From NCBI GenBank assembly GCA_934148985.1, contig CAKPDO010000029.1, positions 1 through 19,575 on the forward strand: 19,575 nt of DNA, given 5' to 3'. Every line of letters starts with the position of its first letter. The first letter of the stretch is position 1. Positions 1 to 5,910 of the stretch are shown one piece after another. The translations under genes were made by a program, and so were the position numbers. Under the pieces are notes generated by a model. The model worked only from the letters and a program-made list of their open reading frames with translations, ran no database searches and had not been told where the DNA came from. The stretch is from an uncultured Clostridia bacterium. Its GTDB lineage: Bacteria; Bacillota; Clostridia; TANB77; CAG-508.

Positions 1-15
1 TATTTTCTCTTTCAC
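1..15 (-). CDS. 5' end of an unidentified gene (partial)
   Basis: Only the first five codons lie in the window (GTG AAA GAG AAA ATA, reading V/M-K-E-K-I), so the product cannot be named. The start is supported by a strong AGGAGG ribosome binding site at 24-29 with an 8-nt gap to the GTG. A plausible promoter lies upstream at 66-94, with a palindrome around the expected transcription start. The call rests on these start signals alone. Confidence 0.45.
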
Positions 16-40
16 AGCTTTATCCTCCTAAATATAAATT

Positions 41-63
41 AAATTGTAAAAATTTTACAATTT
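41..63. promoter_or_regulatory. Perfect palindrome, candidate operator
   Basis: Two 11-bp arms (AAATTGTAAAA and TTTTACAATTT) are exact reverse complements separated by one base. The element sits immediately downstream of the -10 box of the left-edge gene, where a bound repressor would block transcription. It has no T-run in the right place to act as a terminator. The regulator cannot be named. It somewhat resembles Rex-type sites (TTGT...ACAA), but the spacing is not the canonical one. Confidence 0.5.
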
Positions 64-65
64 GT

Positions 66-94
66 ATTATATTATAGCGTGACAAAAAAAGCAA
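66..94 (-). promoter_or_regulatory. Putative sigma-A promoter of the left-edge gene
   Basis: On the minus strand TTGCTT (89-94) is followed after 17 nt by TATAAT (66-71). A second overlapping TATAAT lies at 71-76. The predicted start near position 59 falls inside the palindrome at 41-63, leaving a leader of roughly 45 nt before the GTG. Confidence 0.5.
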
Positions 95-177
95 TAGTTT
101 TTGGTAATTTTTTCCATTTTTTTATTTTTATTACAGACAAAATGCTTCATATTTTCGCAATATCAAGCTTATATAGT

Positions 178-807
178 TTATTTATGGTAAATTTTTACAT
201 ATTTAGATTTACCAATCTCTACTTTTTTTATATTAATAATCCTATTTTTTACATCTGCTAAAAATTTATCTTTCGTCAAAATGTTCATTTCTGTTAAACA
301 CTCTATATCATTTTCATATTTTGAATTTAAAATTTTTATATTATTTTTTCCAAAGTAATATTGAACGCTTTGGAAATCAGTATAATCTAATGTAACTATC
401 ATTTCTACGCCTGGCTCAATTTCGAAAAAATCACTGTTTTCCATGGCACCAATACAAGCACCAGAATAACACCTAACTAAACCTCCTGTTCCAAGTAAAA
501 TGCCTCCAAAATATCTTGTAACAATTACAAGTACATTACACAAATTATTTTTTTGTAAAATATTTAACATCGGTGCACCAGCTGTTCCAGATGGCTCTCC
601 ATCATCACTTGATTTTTCATAAACCGCTTCTTTTTCTAATACCCTATATGCATAGCAATTATGTCTTGCATCAAAATATTTCTTTTTATATTCTTTTATT
701 TTATATTCTGCATCTTCCTTATTTTGTATATAAACAAGATTTGCTATAAATTTAGACTTTTTTTCCGTAAGTTCATAAATTGTACTTTGATTTATCGTTT
801 TATACAT
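178..807 (-). CDS. yigZ: YigZ/IMPACT-family protein (UPF0029 plus DUF1949)
   Basis: Protein of about 209 residues, the usual length for the bacterial YigZ/YvyE family, which is related to the N-terminal domain of eukaryotic IMPACT. The family hallmark SSDDGEPSGTAG lies at about residues 66-77, followed by the Gly-rich segment RYFGGILLGTGGLVR. The C-terminal ~60 residues match the position of the ferredoxin-like DUF1949 domain. The biochemical role of the family is not firmly established; a link to translation or stress has been proposed from the IMPACT homology. I prefer the ATG at 807 (MYKTIN...), where family members usually begin. An in-frame ATG at 819 has its AAAGG directly abutting the start codon, which is too close. 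It is divergent from the radical SAM gene and has its own promoter. Confidence 0.9.
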   Translation of the reverse strand: MYKTINQSTIYELTEKKSKFIANLVYIQNKEDAEYKIKEYKKKYFDARHNCYAYRVLEKEAVYEKSSDDGEPSGTAGAPMLNILQKNNLCNVLVIVTRYFGGILLGTGGLVRCYSGACIGAMENSDFFEIEPGVEMIVTLDYTDFQSVQYYFGKNNIKILNSKYENDIECLTEMNILTKDKFLADVKNRIINIKKVEIGKSKYVKIYHK

Positions 808-898
808 TTTTACCAACATTCCTTTCTTTCAAGGCACAAAATTTGATTAAAAATACTGTATTTGCATTTTTTTCAAACTTTCATCTCACACGTATTTG

Positions 899-907
899 AT
901 TATAACA
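899..907 (-). promoter_or_regulatory. Extended -10 promoter of the yigZ-like gene
   Basis: On the minus strand the sequence TGTTATAAT (TG-n-TATAAT) forms an extended -10 element with the TATAAT at 899-904. The -35 region 16-18 nt upstream is only weakly matching, which is common for extended -10 promoters. The predicted leader is about 75-85 nt. Confidence 0.5.
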
Positions 908-932
908 TACAAAATTCCTTTTATAAAGCTTT

Positions 933-961
933 TTGACTTTTTCAATATTTTTTTATATAAT
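933..961 (+). promoter_or_regulatory. Sigma-A promoter of the radical SAM gene
   Basis: TTGACT (933-938), a 17-nt spacer and TATAAT (956-961) give a near-consensus promoter. The start would be near 968, about 20 nt before the ATG at 990. Confidence 0.8.
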
Positions 962-989
962 CTAAAAAAATTAGTTGAAAGGACAAAAA

Positions 990-1919
990 ATGGAAACAAT
1001 TGAAAGATATAAGCACTTAAATACATACCTAAAAAATAAATTTGGAGAAAGAACACTAAAAATTTGTATAGATGGAAATTTTACATGTCCCAATCGAGAT
1101 GGAAAAACTGGAACATCTGGATGTATATTTTGTAGTGAACGCGGGTCTGGAGAACATATCTTGTGTAACCATATAGATGATGATGTTTTGTCAATAAAGC
1201 AACAAGTAAAATCCTATTTTTCAAGCTATAAAGCCACTCGTGCAAATAAATTTATTGCATACTTTCAAAATTTCACCAATACTTATGACACAATTTCTAA
1301 CTTAAAAGCTAAATATGATGCCGCTTTAATTGATGACCGTATTGTCGGACTTGAAATTGCAACTAGACCTGATTGCATTAGCGAAGATATTGTAAAATTA
1401 ATCAAAAGTTACTCACAAAAATATTATGTATGTGTTGAATTAGGTTTGCAAACATCTAATAACGAAACTGGTAAATTAATTTGTCGTGGCTACAATTCTT
1501 CCGATTTTACAAATGCTGTTTTGCTTTTAAATAAATATAATATTGATGTAGTAGCCCATATTATGATTGGACTTCCTAGTGAAAATTTTGAAAGTATAAA
1601 AGATACAGTAAATTTTTTAAATAATCATAATATTCAGGGTCTAAAAATCCATTCTACATATGTTGTAAAAAATACAATTTTAGCTAATTGGTACTATTGT
1701 GGAAAATATCAGCCTATTTCCCTAGAGTATTATTTAGAATGTCTTACATATATAATTACACATATTTCTCCCGATATTGTAATTCACAGAATTTCTGGTG
1801 ATGCACCTAAAAATCTTTTAGTTGCTCCTAGTTGGAATTTACATAAAAAATGGGTTTTAAATGGGTTTGATAAACTAATGAATGCTAAAAACTTGTTTCA
1901 AGGAATGTATTTTGAATAA
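990..1919 (+). CDS. yhcC: TIGR01212-type radical SAM protein (YhcC family)
   Basis: A 309-residue protein, the same length as E. coli YhcC. The radical SAM cluster has the family's odd spacing: C33, then C45 and C48 (C-x11-C-x2-C, in CPNRDGKTGTSGCIFC), next to the characteristic DGNFTCPNRDG and SGCIFCSERGSGEH-like blocks. The rest fits an Elp3-like radical SAM TIM barrel (VGLEIATRPD, VELGLQT, VVAHIMIGLPSE, LKIHSTYVVKNT). The substrate of this family is not known with confidence. The start is ATG 990, preceded by AAAGGA (978-983) with a 6-nt gap. A TTG at 975 in the same frame overlaps that ribosome binding site and is rejected. Arg codons CGA, CGC and CGT are all used here, but not CGG. Its terminator is shared with rdgB. 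Confidence 0.93.
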   Translation: METIERYKHLNTYLKNKFGERTLKICIDGNFTCPNRDGKTGTSGCIFCSERGSGEHILCNHIDDDVLSIKQQVKSYFSSYKATRANKFIAYFQNFTNTYDTISNLKAKYDAALIDDRIVGLEIATRPDCISEDIVKLIKSYSQKYYVCVELGLQTSNNETGKLICRGYNSSDFTNAVLLLNKYNIDVVAHIMIGLPSENFESIKDTVNFLNNHNIQGLKIHSTYVVKNTILANWYYCGKYQPISLEYYLECLTYIITHISPDIVIHRISGDAPKNLLVAPSWNLHKKWVLNGFDKLMNAKNLFQGMYFE

Positions 1920-1953
1920 AAATTCTGCCGTAAATTACAGCAGAATTTTTTTA
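1918..1953. terminator. Bidirectional intrinsic terminator
   Basis: Arms AAAAATTCTGC (1918-1928) and GCAGAATTTTT (1940-1950) form an 11-bp stem, with a further short inner pairing GTAA/TTAC. T-rich tracts follow on both strands. It lies between the convergent radical SAM gene (stop ends 1919) and rdgB (stop at 1957), so one hairpin serves both. Confidence 0.9.
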
Positions 1954-1956
1954 TTT

Positions 1957-2568
1957 CTATAAAATTTTTATTAATTCCAAAAAAGCTTTTTCACGATGAG
2001 TATTCCCAATCTCTTCTGGTTTCATCTCATTCATAACTTTATTTGACCCCTCTGGAATAAATACAGGTCCATAAGTAAGTTTGCCCATTTCACCAGGCTT
2101 TTCAGCAATTTTGCCTAAACATTCTCCTCTAACTTGTTTGAATTCTCCATTTGGAAGAGCAGCTGTTAATACACATACAAATTTTGCATTTCTGTTTGTG
2201 CTTCCTGTTTTTTTCATATTTTCAAGTAATTTATTTATATTAGCTTCTTGTGAAGCATCATGTATCATATCATTGCTTGCATATCTTCCGCTATAAATTC
2301 CAGGCTCTCCATTTAAACATTCTACACATAATCCAGTATCATCTGTTACAATAATTTCTTTAATCTCTTTTTTATCGCAAAATTCTTTTATTGCTTTTGC
2401 TTTTATCATTGAATTTTCTTCAAATGTTTTGCCATCTTCTATTATTTCATCAGCAAATCCTATATCTTTAAGTGATAAAAATTCAATATCATTTACTCCT
2501 GTTGCCTCAAAAAATTCCTTTACTTGGTTCACTTTTCCATTGTTTGTTGTTCCATAAATTATTTTCAT
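1957..2568 (-). CDS. rdgB: RdgB/HAM1-family XTP/dITP pyrophosphatase
   Basis: A 203-residue house-cleaning enzyme that hydrolyses deaminated purine triphosphates (XTP, dITP, ITP) to monophosphate and pyrophosphate and so keeps them out of DNA and RNA. Visible motifs are TTNNGK (7-12), FEENSMIKAKA (49-59), the catalytic DDTGL (76-80), SGRYA (93-97) and the C-terminal NTHREKA (189-195, in place of the usual SHR). One deviation is that the usual GFGYDPxF block reads KLTYGPVF here (G167 replaces the normal Asp). The start is ATG 2568, which has AGGAGGG at 2577-2583 with an 8-nt gap. An upstream ATG at 2586 overlaps that ribosome binding site and is not used. Confidence 0.93.
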   Translation of the reverse strand: MKIIYGTTNNGKVNQVKEFFEATGVNDIEFLSLKDIGFADEIIEDGKTFEENSMIKAKAIKEFCDKKEIKEIIVTDDTGLCVECLNGEPGIYSGRYASNDMIHDASQEANINKLLENMKKTGSTNRNAKFVCVLTAALPNGEFKQVRGECLGKIAEKPGEMGKLTYGPVFIPEGSNKVMNEMKPEEIGNTHREKAFLELIKIL

Positions 2569-2600
2569 AAACTTTTCCCTCCTCATTATAAATCTTTATT

Positions 2601-2628
2601 ATTTTACCATAATTATATAAAAAATCAA
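2601..2628 (-). promoter_or_regulatory. Putative rdgB promoter overlapping the htpG terminator
   Basis: On the minus strand TTGATT (2623-2628), a 16-nt spacer and TAAAAT (2601-2606) are seen, with a TG dinucleotide upstream of the -10 (extended -10). The -35 falls inside the distal arm of the htpG terminator stem. Confidence 0.45.
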
Positions 2629-2655
2629 TATCAGCATTTCGCCAATATTGATTTT
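2621..2655 (-). terminator. Intrinsic terminator after htpG
   Basis: An 11-bp stem is formed by 2621-2631 and 2645-2655 (AAAATCAATAT / ATATTGATTTT), followed on the minus strand by a T-run. It begins a few bases after the htpG stop codon. Confidence 0.85.
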
Positions 2656-2659
2656 TATC

Positions 2660-4540
2660 TTATTTAGAAATCAATTCACATATAATATTACTAAACTCTG
2701 TAGGATTTTCTATATTTAATCCTTCAATTAATCTGGCACCATCATATAAAATTTTGCTATATTTTTTTAATTCTTCTTTATCTTTTAAATACAAATCCTT
2801 TAATTTCTGTGCAATTGGATGGCTTTCATTAATTTCTAATATCATTTTAGCTTTAACATTTTGATTATTAGGCATAGAATTTAGAACTTTTTCCATTTCT
2901 GTTGAAATCTCTCCTTCACTGCTCAAACATACTGGATGATTTTTTAATTTATGTGTAAATCTAACTTCTTGTACATCCTTAATTTCTTCTTTCATTAAAG
3001 TAAACATATCTTTATTTTCTTCATTTATTTTCTTTAATTCTTCCTTTTCTTCATCACTTTCCAAATCAAGGCCATCTGAAGATACATTTGCAAACTGCTT
3101 TTTATCATATTCCATTAAAACTTTCAAAACAAATTCATCTATATTTTCTGTTAAATATAATATTTCATATCCTTTTTCTTTAACACTTTGAACCTGTGGC
3201 AACATATCAATTTTATCAACTGTTTCACCTGCTGCGTAGAATATTTTTTCTTGTCCATCTTTCATTCTCTCTACATATTCTTTTAGAGTTGTAAGGTTTT
3301 TAGTTGTTGATGAATAGAACAAAATTAAATCTTTTAAATTGTCTTTGTTCATTCCAAAATCATTGTAACATCCAAATTTTAACTGTGTTCCAAAGTTTTT
3401 GAATATCTTTTCATAAGCTTCTCTATCATTTTTAAGCATATTCTCTAATTCTTGTCTTATTTTCTTTTCAATATTTTTTGCAATTGTTTTTAATTGTCTA
3501 TCTTGTTGCAATAATTCTCTTGATATATTTAAAGATAAATCTGGACTATCAATTAATCCTTTTACAAATCCAAAATAATCAGGCAATAAATCTGCACACT
3601 TGTCCATTATTAGTACACCATTTGAATATAATTGCAAACCTTTTTCATATTCTTTTGTATAATAATCATAAGGCAAATGTGATGGAATATATAGAAGCAT
3701 GCTATAGTTTATTCCACCCTCTATTGTGCTATGGATTACATTTGCTGGAGCTTCATAATCTGCGAATTTATCTATATAAAATGAATTATATTCTTCATCT
3801 GTTATATCTTGTTTTTTCTTTTTCCATAATGGTATCATACTATTTAATGTTTCTATTTCTTTTTTATCAATGTATTCATCTTTTGAACCCTCTTTTAGTT
3901 CTTTTCTTGTTACTTCCATTTTGATAGGATAACGGATATAATCTGAATACTTTTTAACAATTTCTTGAATTCTATAGTCTTCCAAAAATTCATCATAATT
4001 CTCTTCATCTGTATTGTCTTTAATGTATAATGTTATTTTTGTTCCTACATTTTCTTTTGATGTTTCTTCTATAGTATATCCATCAGCACCAAATGATGTC
4101 CATTTATATGCTTTTTCTTCTCCTACCTTTTTACTTTCAACTTCTATTCTTTTTGCTACCATAAATGCTGAATAAAATCCTACTCCAAATTGACCAATTA
4201 TATCTATGTCTTCCTTTTTTTCGTTATTATTTTTAAATGCATATGAACCACTTTGAGCTATTGTTCCTAAATTGTTTTCTAGCTCTTGTTTGTTCATTCC
4301 ACATCCATTATCTTCTATTGTTAGTGTTCTTTTTTCTTTGTTTATTGATAATTTTATTTCTAGGTCATTTCTAAATATGTTTAGATTGTTGTCTGTAAGT
4401 GATTGATAATATAGCTTGTCTATTGCATCACTTGCATTTGAGATTAGTTCTCTCAAAAATATTTCTTTATTTGTGTATATTGAGTTTATCATTAGGTCTA
4501 ATAGCCTTTTCGATTCTGCTTTGAATTGTTTTGTTTCCAT
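2660..4540 (-). CDS. htpG: Molecular chaperone HtpG (bacterial Hsp90)
   Basis: A 626-residue protein, full length for HtpG, a cytosolic ATP-dependent dimeric chaperone. The N-terminal GHKL ATP site is complete: ELISNASDA with E31, N35 and D38; DNGCGM at 77-82; GQFGVGFYSAF at 116-126. The middle-domain SLNISRELLQQD block, with its conserved Arg, and a normal C-terminal dimerisation end are present. The start is the ATG at 4540 (METKQF...), with an AAAGGA-type ribosome binding site about 10 nt upstream. The frame stays open further upstream (to 4654), but that stretch is promoter and leader. Single-gene unit with its own terminator. Regulation is probably by heat or protein-folding stress through the CIRCE-like element at 4639-4665. 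Confidence 0.97.
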   Translation of the reverse strand: METKQFKAESKRLLDLMINSIYTNKEIFLRELISNASDAIDKLYYQSLTDNNLNIFRNDLEIKLSINKEKRTLTIEDNGCGMNKQELENNLGTIAQSGSYAFKNNNEKKEDIDIIGQFGVGFYSAFMVAKRIEVESKKVGEEKAYKWTSFGADGYTIEETSKENVGTKITLYIKDNTDEENYDEFLEDYRIQEIVKKYSDYIRYPIKMEVTRKELKEGSKDEYIDKKEIETLNSMIPLWKKKKQDITDEEYNSFYIDKFADYEAPANVIHSTIEGGINYSMLLYIPSHLPYDYYTKEYEKGLQLYSNGVLIMDKCADLLPDYFGFVKGLIDSPDLSLNISRELLQQDRQLKTIAKNIEKKIRQELENMLKNDREAYEKIFKNFGTQLKFGCYNDFGMNKDNLKDLILFYSSTTKNLTTLKEYVERMKDGQEKIFYAAGETVDKIDMLPQVQSVKEKGYEILYLTENIDEFVLKVLMEYDKKQFANVSSDGLDLESDEEKEELKKINEENKDMFTLMKEEIKDVQEVRFTHKLKNHPVCLSSEGEISTEMEKVLNSMPNNQNVKAKMILEINESHPIAQKLKDLYLKDKEELKKYSKILYDGARLIEGLNIENPTEFSNIICELISK

Positions 4541-4559
4541 TTGTATTACTTCCTTTCTT

Positions 4560-4600
4560 TTGCCCAGTTGGGACCATTGCCCATTGGGACCGGTTCTTTT
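4560..4600 (-). repeat. Leader repeat copy 1 (AAAAGAACCGGTCCCAA), htpG leader
   Basis: Read on the minus strand, the leader of htpG has AAAAGAACC followed by two near-tandem units of GGTCCCAA(T or CT)GGGCAA. The segment 4574-4600 is nearly identical to 19347-19374, upstream of the response regulator gene. It is GC-rich compared with its surroundings. The type is unknown: it could be a REP-like dispersed repeat or a shared leader element. Confidence 0.7.
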
Positions 4601-4622
4601 TGGGTATTTTTTCTTTGGTGGT

Positions 4623-4651
4623 ATTATATATCTATTTTTTAGCAATGTCAA
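4623..4651 (-). promoter_or_regulatory. Consensus sigma-A promoter of htpG
   Basis: On the minus strand a perfect TTGACA (4646-4651), a 17-nt spacer and a perfect TATAAT (4623-4628) are seen. Transcription should begin near 4615, giving a ~75-nt leader that contains the GGTCCCAA repeats. Such a strong promoter implies control by a repressor, and an operator overlaps its -35. Confidence 0.9.
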
Positions 4652-4665
4652 CAATTGTTTGCTAA
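4639..4665. promoter_or_regulatory. CIRCE-like operator (HrcA site) at htpG
   Basis: On the minus strand the element reads TTAGCAAAC, nine bases, then CATTGCTAA. This is the 9-9-9 architecture of CIRCE (TTAGCACTC-N9-GAGTGCTAA), with 14 of 18 arm positions matching. TTTAGCAA and TTGCTAAA are exact reverse complements. It covers the -35 hexamer of the htpG promoter, the usual position for repression by HrcA. HrcA itself is not in the window, so the assignment is from sequence form only. Confidence 0.7.
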
Positions 4666-4667
4666 AT

Positions 4668-4909
4668 TCATTCTGTATCGTATGTATTTTCTGCTTTTGA
4701 ATTTAATTTCAATTGTACATTTTTATCTAAAGAAACTATTGGCCTAATTCCCAATCCTAGAGTGCCCATATTTCCAAAAGAGTCGTAAAGACAATATATC
4801 CGCTTTTATAAACATACTGTATTCCCCAATTAATATAGCCAGAATTAGTATTAACATAAGAAGTATTAATCCAATATCTACTTTTTTCATCTATTTCTTT
4901 CTCCTCACT
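4668..4909 (-). pseudogene. C-terminal remnant of a pilin/surface-type protein
   Basis: Two adjacent minus-strand frames together resemble the C-terminal domain seen in many clostridial secreted or pilin-like proteins (YWxxS...WGxxYVY.GY...GxRPxVSLxxxVQL). Upstream, one frame reads SRYWINTSYVNTNSGYIN then WGIQYVYKSGYIV. After a -1 type shift near 4800 the other frame reads CLYDSFGNMG, then GLGIRPIVSLDKNVQL, ending NTYDTE and a TGA at 4668-4670. No start codon, signal peptide or N-terminal part is visible, so this is a truncated, frameshifted fragment. The upstream boundary is uncertain, and it abuts the HTH remnant on the opposite strand. The family assignment is from memory of the motif. Confidence 0.6.
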
Positions 4910-5063
4910 GGTTATAATCAATATGAAATTCGGAAAAAATGATATTCCAACAAAAGTCTTAATTGAACTAGCTAATTTTTATAATACAAGCGTAGATTAT
5001 TTATTAGGACTTACCAATGAACTTAAACCTTATCCAAGAACCAAAAATAAAGCTGAATTTTAA
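4904..5063 (+). pseudogene. C-terminal half of an XRE-family HTH regulator
   Basis: The plus strand encodes TGYNQYEI, then (after one surplus base) GKNDIPTKVLIELANFYN and TSVDYLLGLTNELKPYPR, ending KNKAEF and TAA at 5061-5063. This matches the last helices of a Cro/C1-type HTH domain (YExGKxDIP...LIxLAxFYNTSVDYLLGLT). The N-terminal helices are missing because the fragment is cut at about 4904 against the surface-protein remnant. The frame breaks at ATT-CGG-A (4928-4934), and skipping one base there gives the expected E-I-G-K. The terminator is kept. A shorter reading from ATG 4923 gives 46 residues but lacks the DNA-binding helices. Confidence 0.75.
4928..4933 (+). other. +1 frameshift site ATT-CGG (HTH remnant)
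   Basis: Frame before: CAA TAT GAA ATT CGG. Frame after: GGA AAA AAT GAT ATT CCA. One surplus pyrimidine (C4931, or equivalently one T of the ATT) separates them. A change from six to five A residues just downstream would also restore the frame, so this is the least secure of the three sites. Confidence 0.6.
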
Positions 5064-5081
5064 TGTTCAGCTTTGTTTTTG
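5042..5081. terminator. Bidirectional terminator spanning two stop codons
   Basis: Arms 5042-5057 and 5066-5081 pair over 16 bp with one mismatch around an 8-nt loop (core AAAGCTGAA/TTCAGCTTT). T-rich tails lie on both strands. The loop holds the overlapping stop codons of the plus-strand HTH remnant (TAA 5061-5063) and the minus-strand fragment (TAA 5060-5062). It may now also terminate the transcript coming from the MBL gene. Confidence 0.8.
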
Positions 5082-5134
5082 ACTCCTAAAATTTGCCCAT
5101 AGTCAAACAACATTTCCTTTAATATATGGCCTTT
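5060..5134 (-). pseudogene. Short C-terminal coding remnant, unidentified
   Basis: A minus-strand open stretch of 24 residues, KGHILKEMLFDYGQ then ILGVKNKAEH, closes at TAA 5060-5062. An in-frame stop lies just upstream at 5135-5137. Its tail KNKAEH mirrors KNKAEF on the opposite strand because both run into the same hairpin, the typical arrangement of two genuine convergent genes. I take it as the last piece of a lost gene. An internal ATG with AAAGGA upstream could allow a 17-residue peptide. I do not recognise a family. Confidence 0.35.
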
Positions 5135-5181
5135 TTATATTGTTTTTCTTATTAGCATTATCAATATTGTCGTATAAAAAA

Positions 5182-5880
5182 TCATATTAATAATTCATTA
5201 TAATCATTTAAAATTTTAATATTCTTTATGTTTATTTTTTCCAATTCATCACGTGTCAAATCATCCATATGTGTTGTGCAAAAAATACATGAAGGATAAT
5301 TCAACGCTAATTCCTTTATATTATCAATTCCCATATGATGGTTGTTTCCTATTAAAGAGTTGCAATCACATATCAAATAATCGCATTCTTTTGCCATTTT
5401 TTTGACATTTTCACATAAAGTTGTATCTCCAGTAAATCCTATATTTCTATTTTCTTGGTAAAAAATATATCCATGATTACTTATGCCTTCTTCATGTTCT
5501 AATATAACTTTTTTTATACTATATTTGTTAATTTCAAATTTCATATCATTTATATAATTGCAATTTTTCTCTTGTTTATTTGGAAATGCCATTTTCATAA
5601 GAGCATTTATTTGTTTTTTTCCAATGCTATCACAATATATATTAATATCCCCAGAGTTTCTTTTCATCTTTTCTAATATAAAAAATGGCATGTCAAAAAA
5701 ATGGTCTCCATGAAAATGTGTTATTAGTACATCTTCTATTTGATTTATGTCAATATTAGTTTTTTTCAAAGCCTTACATGTTCCATTTGGTATATCCACT
5801 AAAATTTTACCATCTATTAAATAACTTGCACTATTATATTTAGAATATATATTCCCTGAACCTATAATTGTTAATTTCAT
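5182..5880 (-). CDS. Metallo-beta-lactamase-fold hydrolase (RNase Z-like)
   Basis: A 232-residue cytosolic MBL-fold protein. The metal-binding set is visible: HFHGDH (H55, H57, D59, H60), a His in NHGYIF (H136), the bridging Asp in FTGDTT (D152) and a final His in CTTHMDD (H204). An RNase-Z-like HHMG lies at 181-184. Size and motif order fit the compact RNase Z/ArsA-AtsA-like branch rather than beta-lactamases. The substrate could be RNA or a small phosphodiester/ester and cannot be told from sequence. It lacks the tRNase Z exosite arm, so it is probably not the housekeeping tRNA 3' processing enzyme. The start ATG 5880 has AGGAT about 8 nt upstream. It follows the DUF6873-type gene by 30 nt and is probably co-transcribed with it. 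Confidence 0.85.
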   Translation of the reverse strand: MKLTIIGSGNIYSKYNSASYLIDGKILVDIPNGTCKALKKTNIDINQIEDVLITHFHGDHFFDMPFFILEKMKRNSGDINIYCDSIGKKQINALMKMAFPNKQEKNCNYINDMKFEINKYSIKKVILEHEEGISNHGYIFYQENRNIGFTGDTTLCENVKKMAKECDYLICDCNSLIGNNHHMGIDNIKELALNYPSCIFCTTHMDDLTRDELEKINIKNIKILNDYNELLI

Positions 5881-5910
5881 TATTTTATCCTCGCTTTTTT
5901 ATTATATTTT

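Noticed and set aside
4560..4600. Leader repeat read as an intrinsic terminator or attenuator of htpG.
   Set aside because: The possible stems (CCCA/TGGG, GTCC/GGAC) are short and not followed by a T-run on the htpG strand.
4541..4654. Upstream in-frame extension of htpG by 38 codons.
   Set aside because: It would begin upstream of the transcription start and include the -10 box and leader repeat. HtpG proteins start at METKQF-like sequence.
4416..4700. Plus-strand ORF of 94 codons over the htpG 5' end and promoter.
   Set aside because: It is antisense to the conserved htpG N-terminus and runs through its promoter and operator; no ribosome binding site was seen.
4744..4890. A 48-residue minus-strand ORF starting MKKVDIGLILLMLILILAI with GAGGAG upstream, resembling a small membrane protein.
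   Set aside because: It is in another frame of the surface-protein remnant, whose frame gives a recognisable domain (YWINTSY...WGIQYVY). The hydrophobicity looks like a by-product of AT-rich sequence. It cannot be fully excluded.
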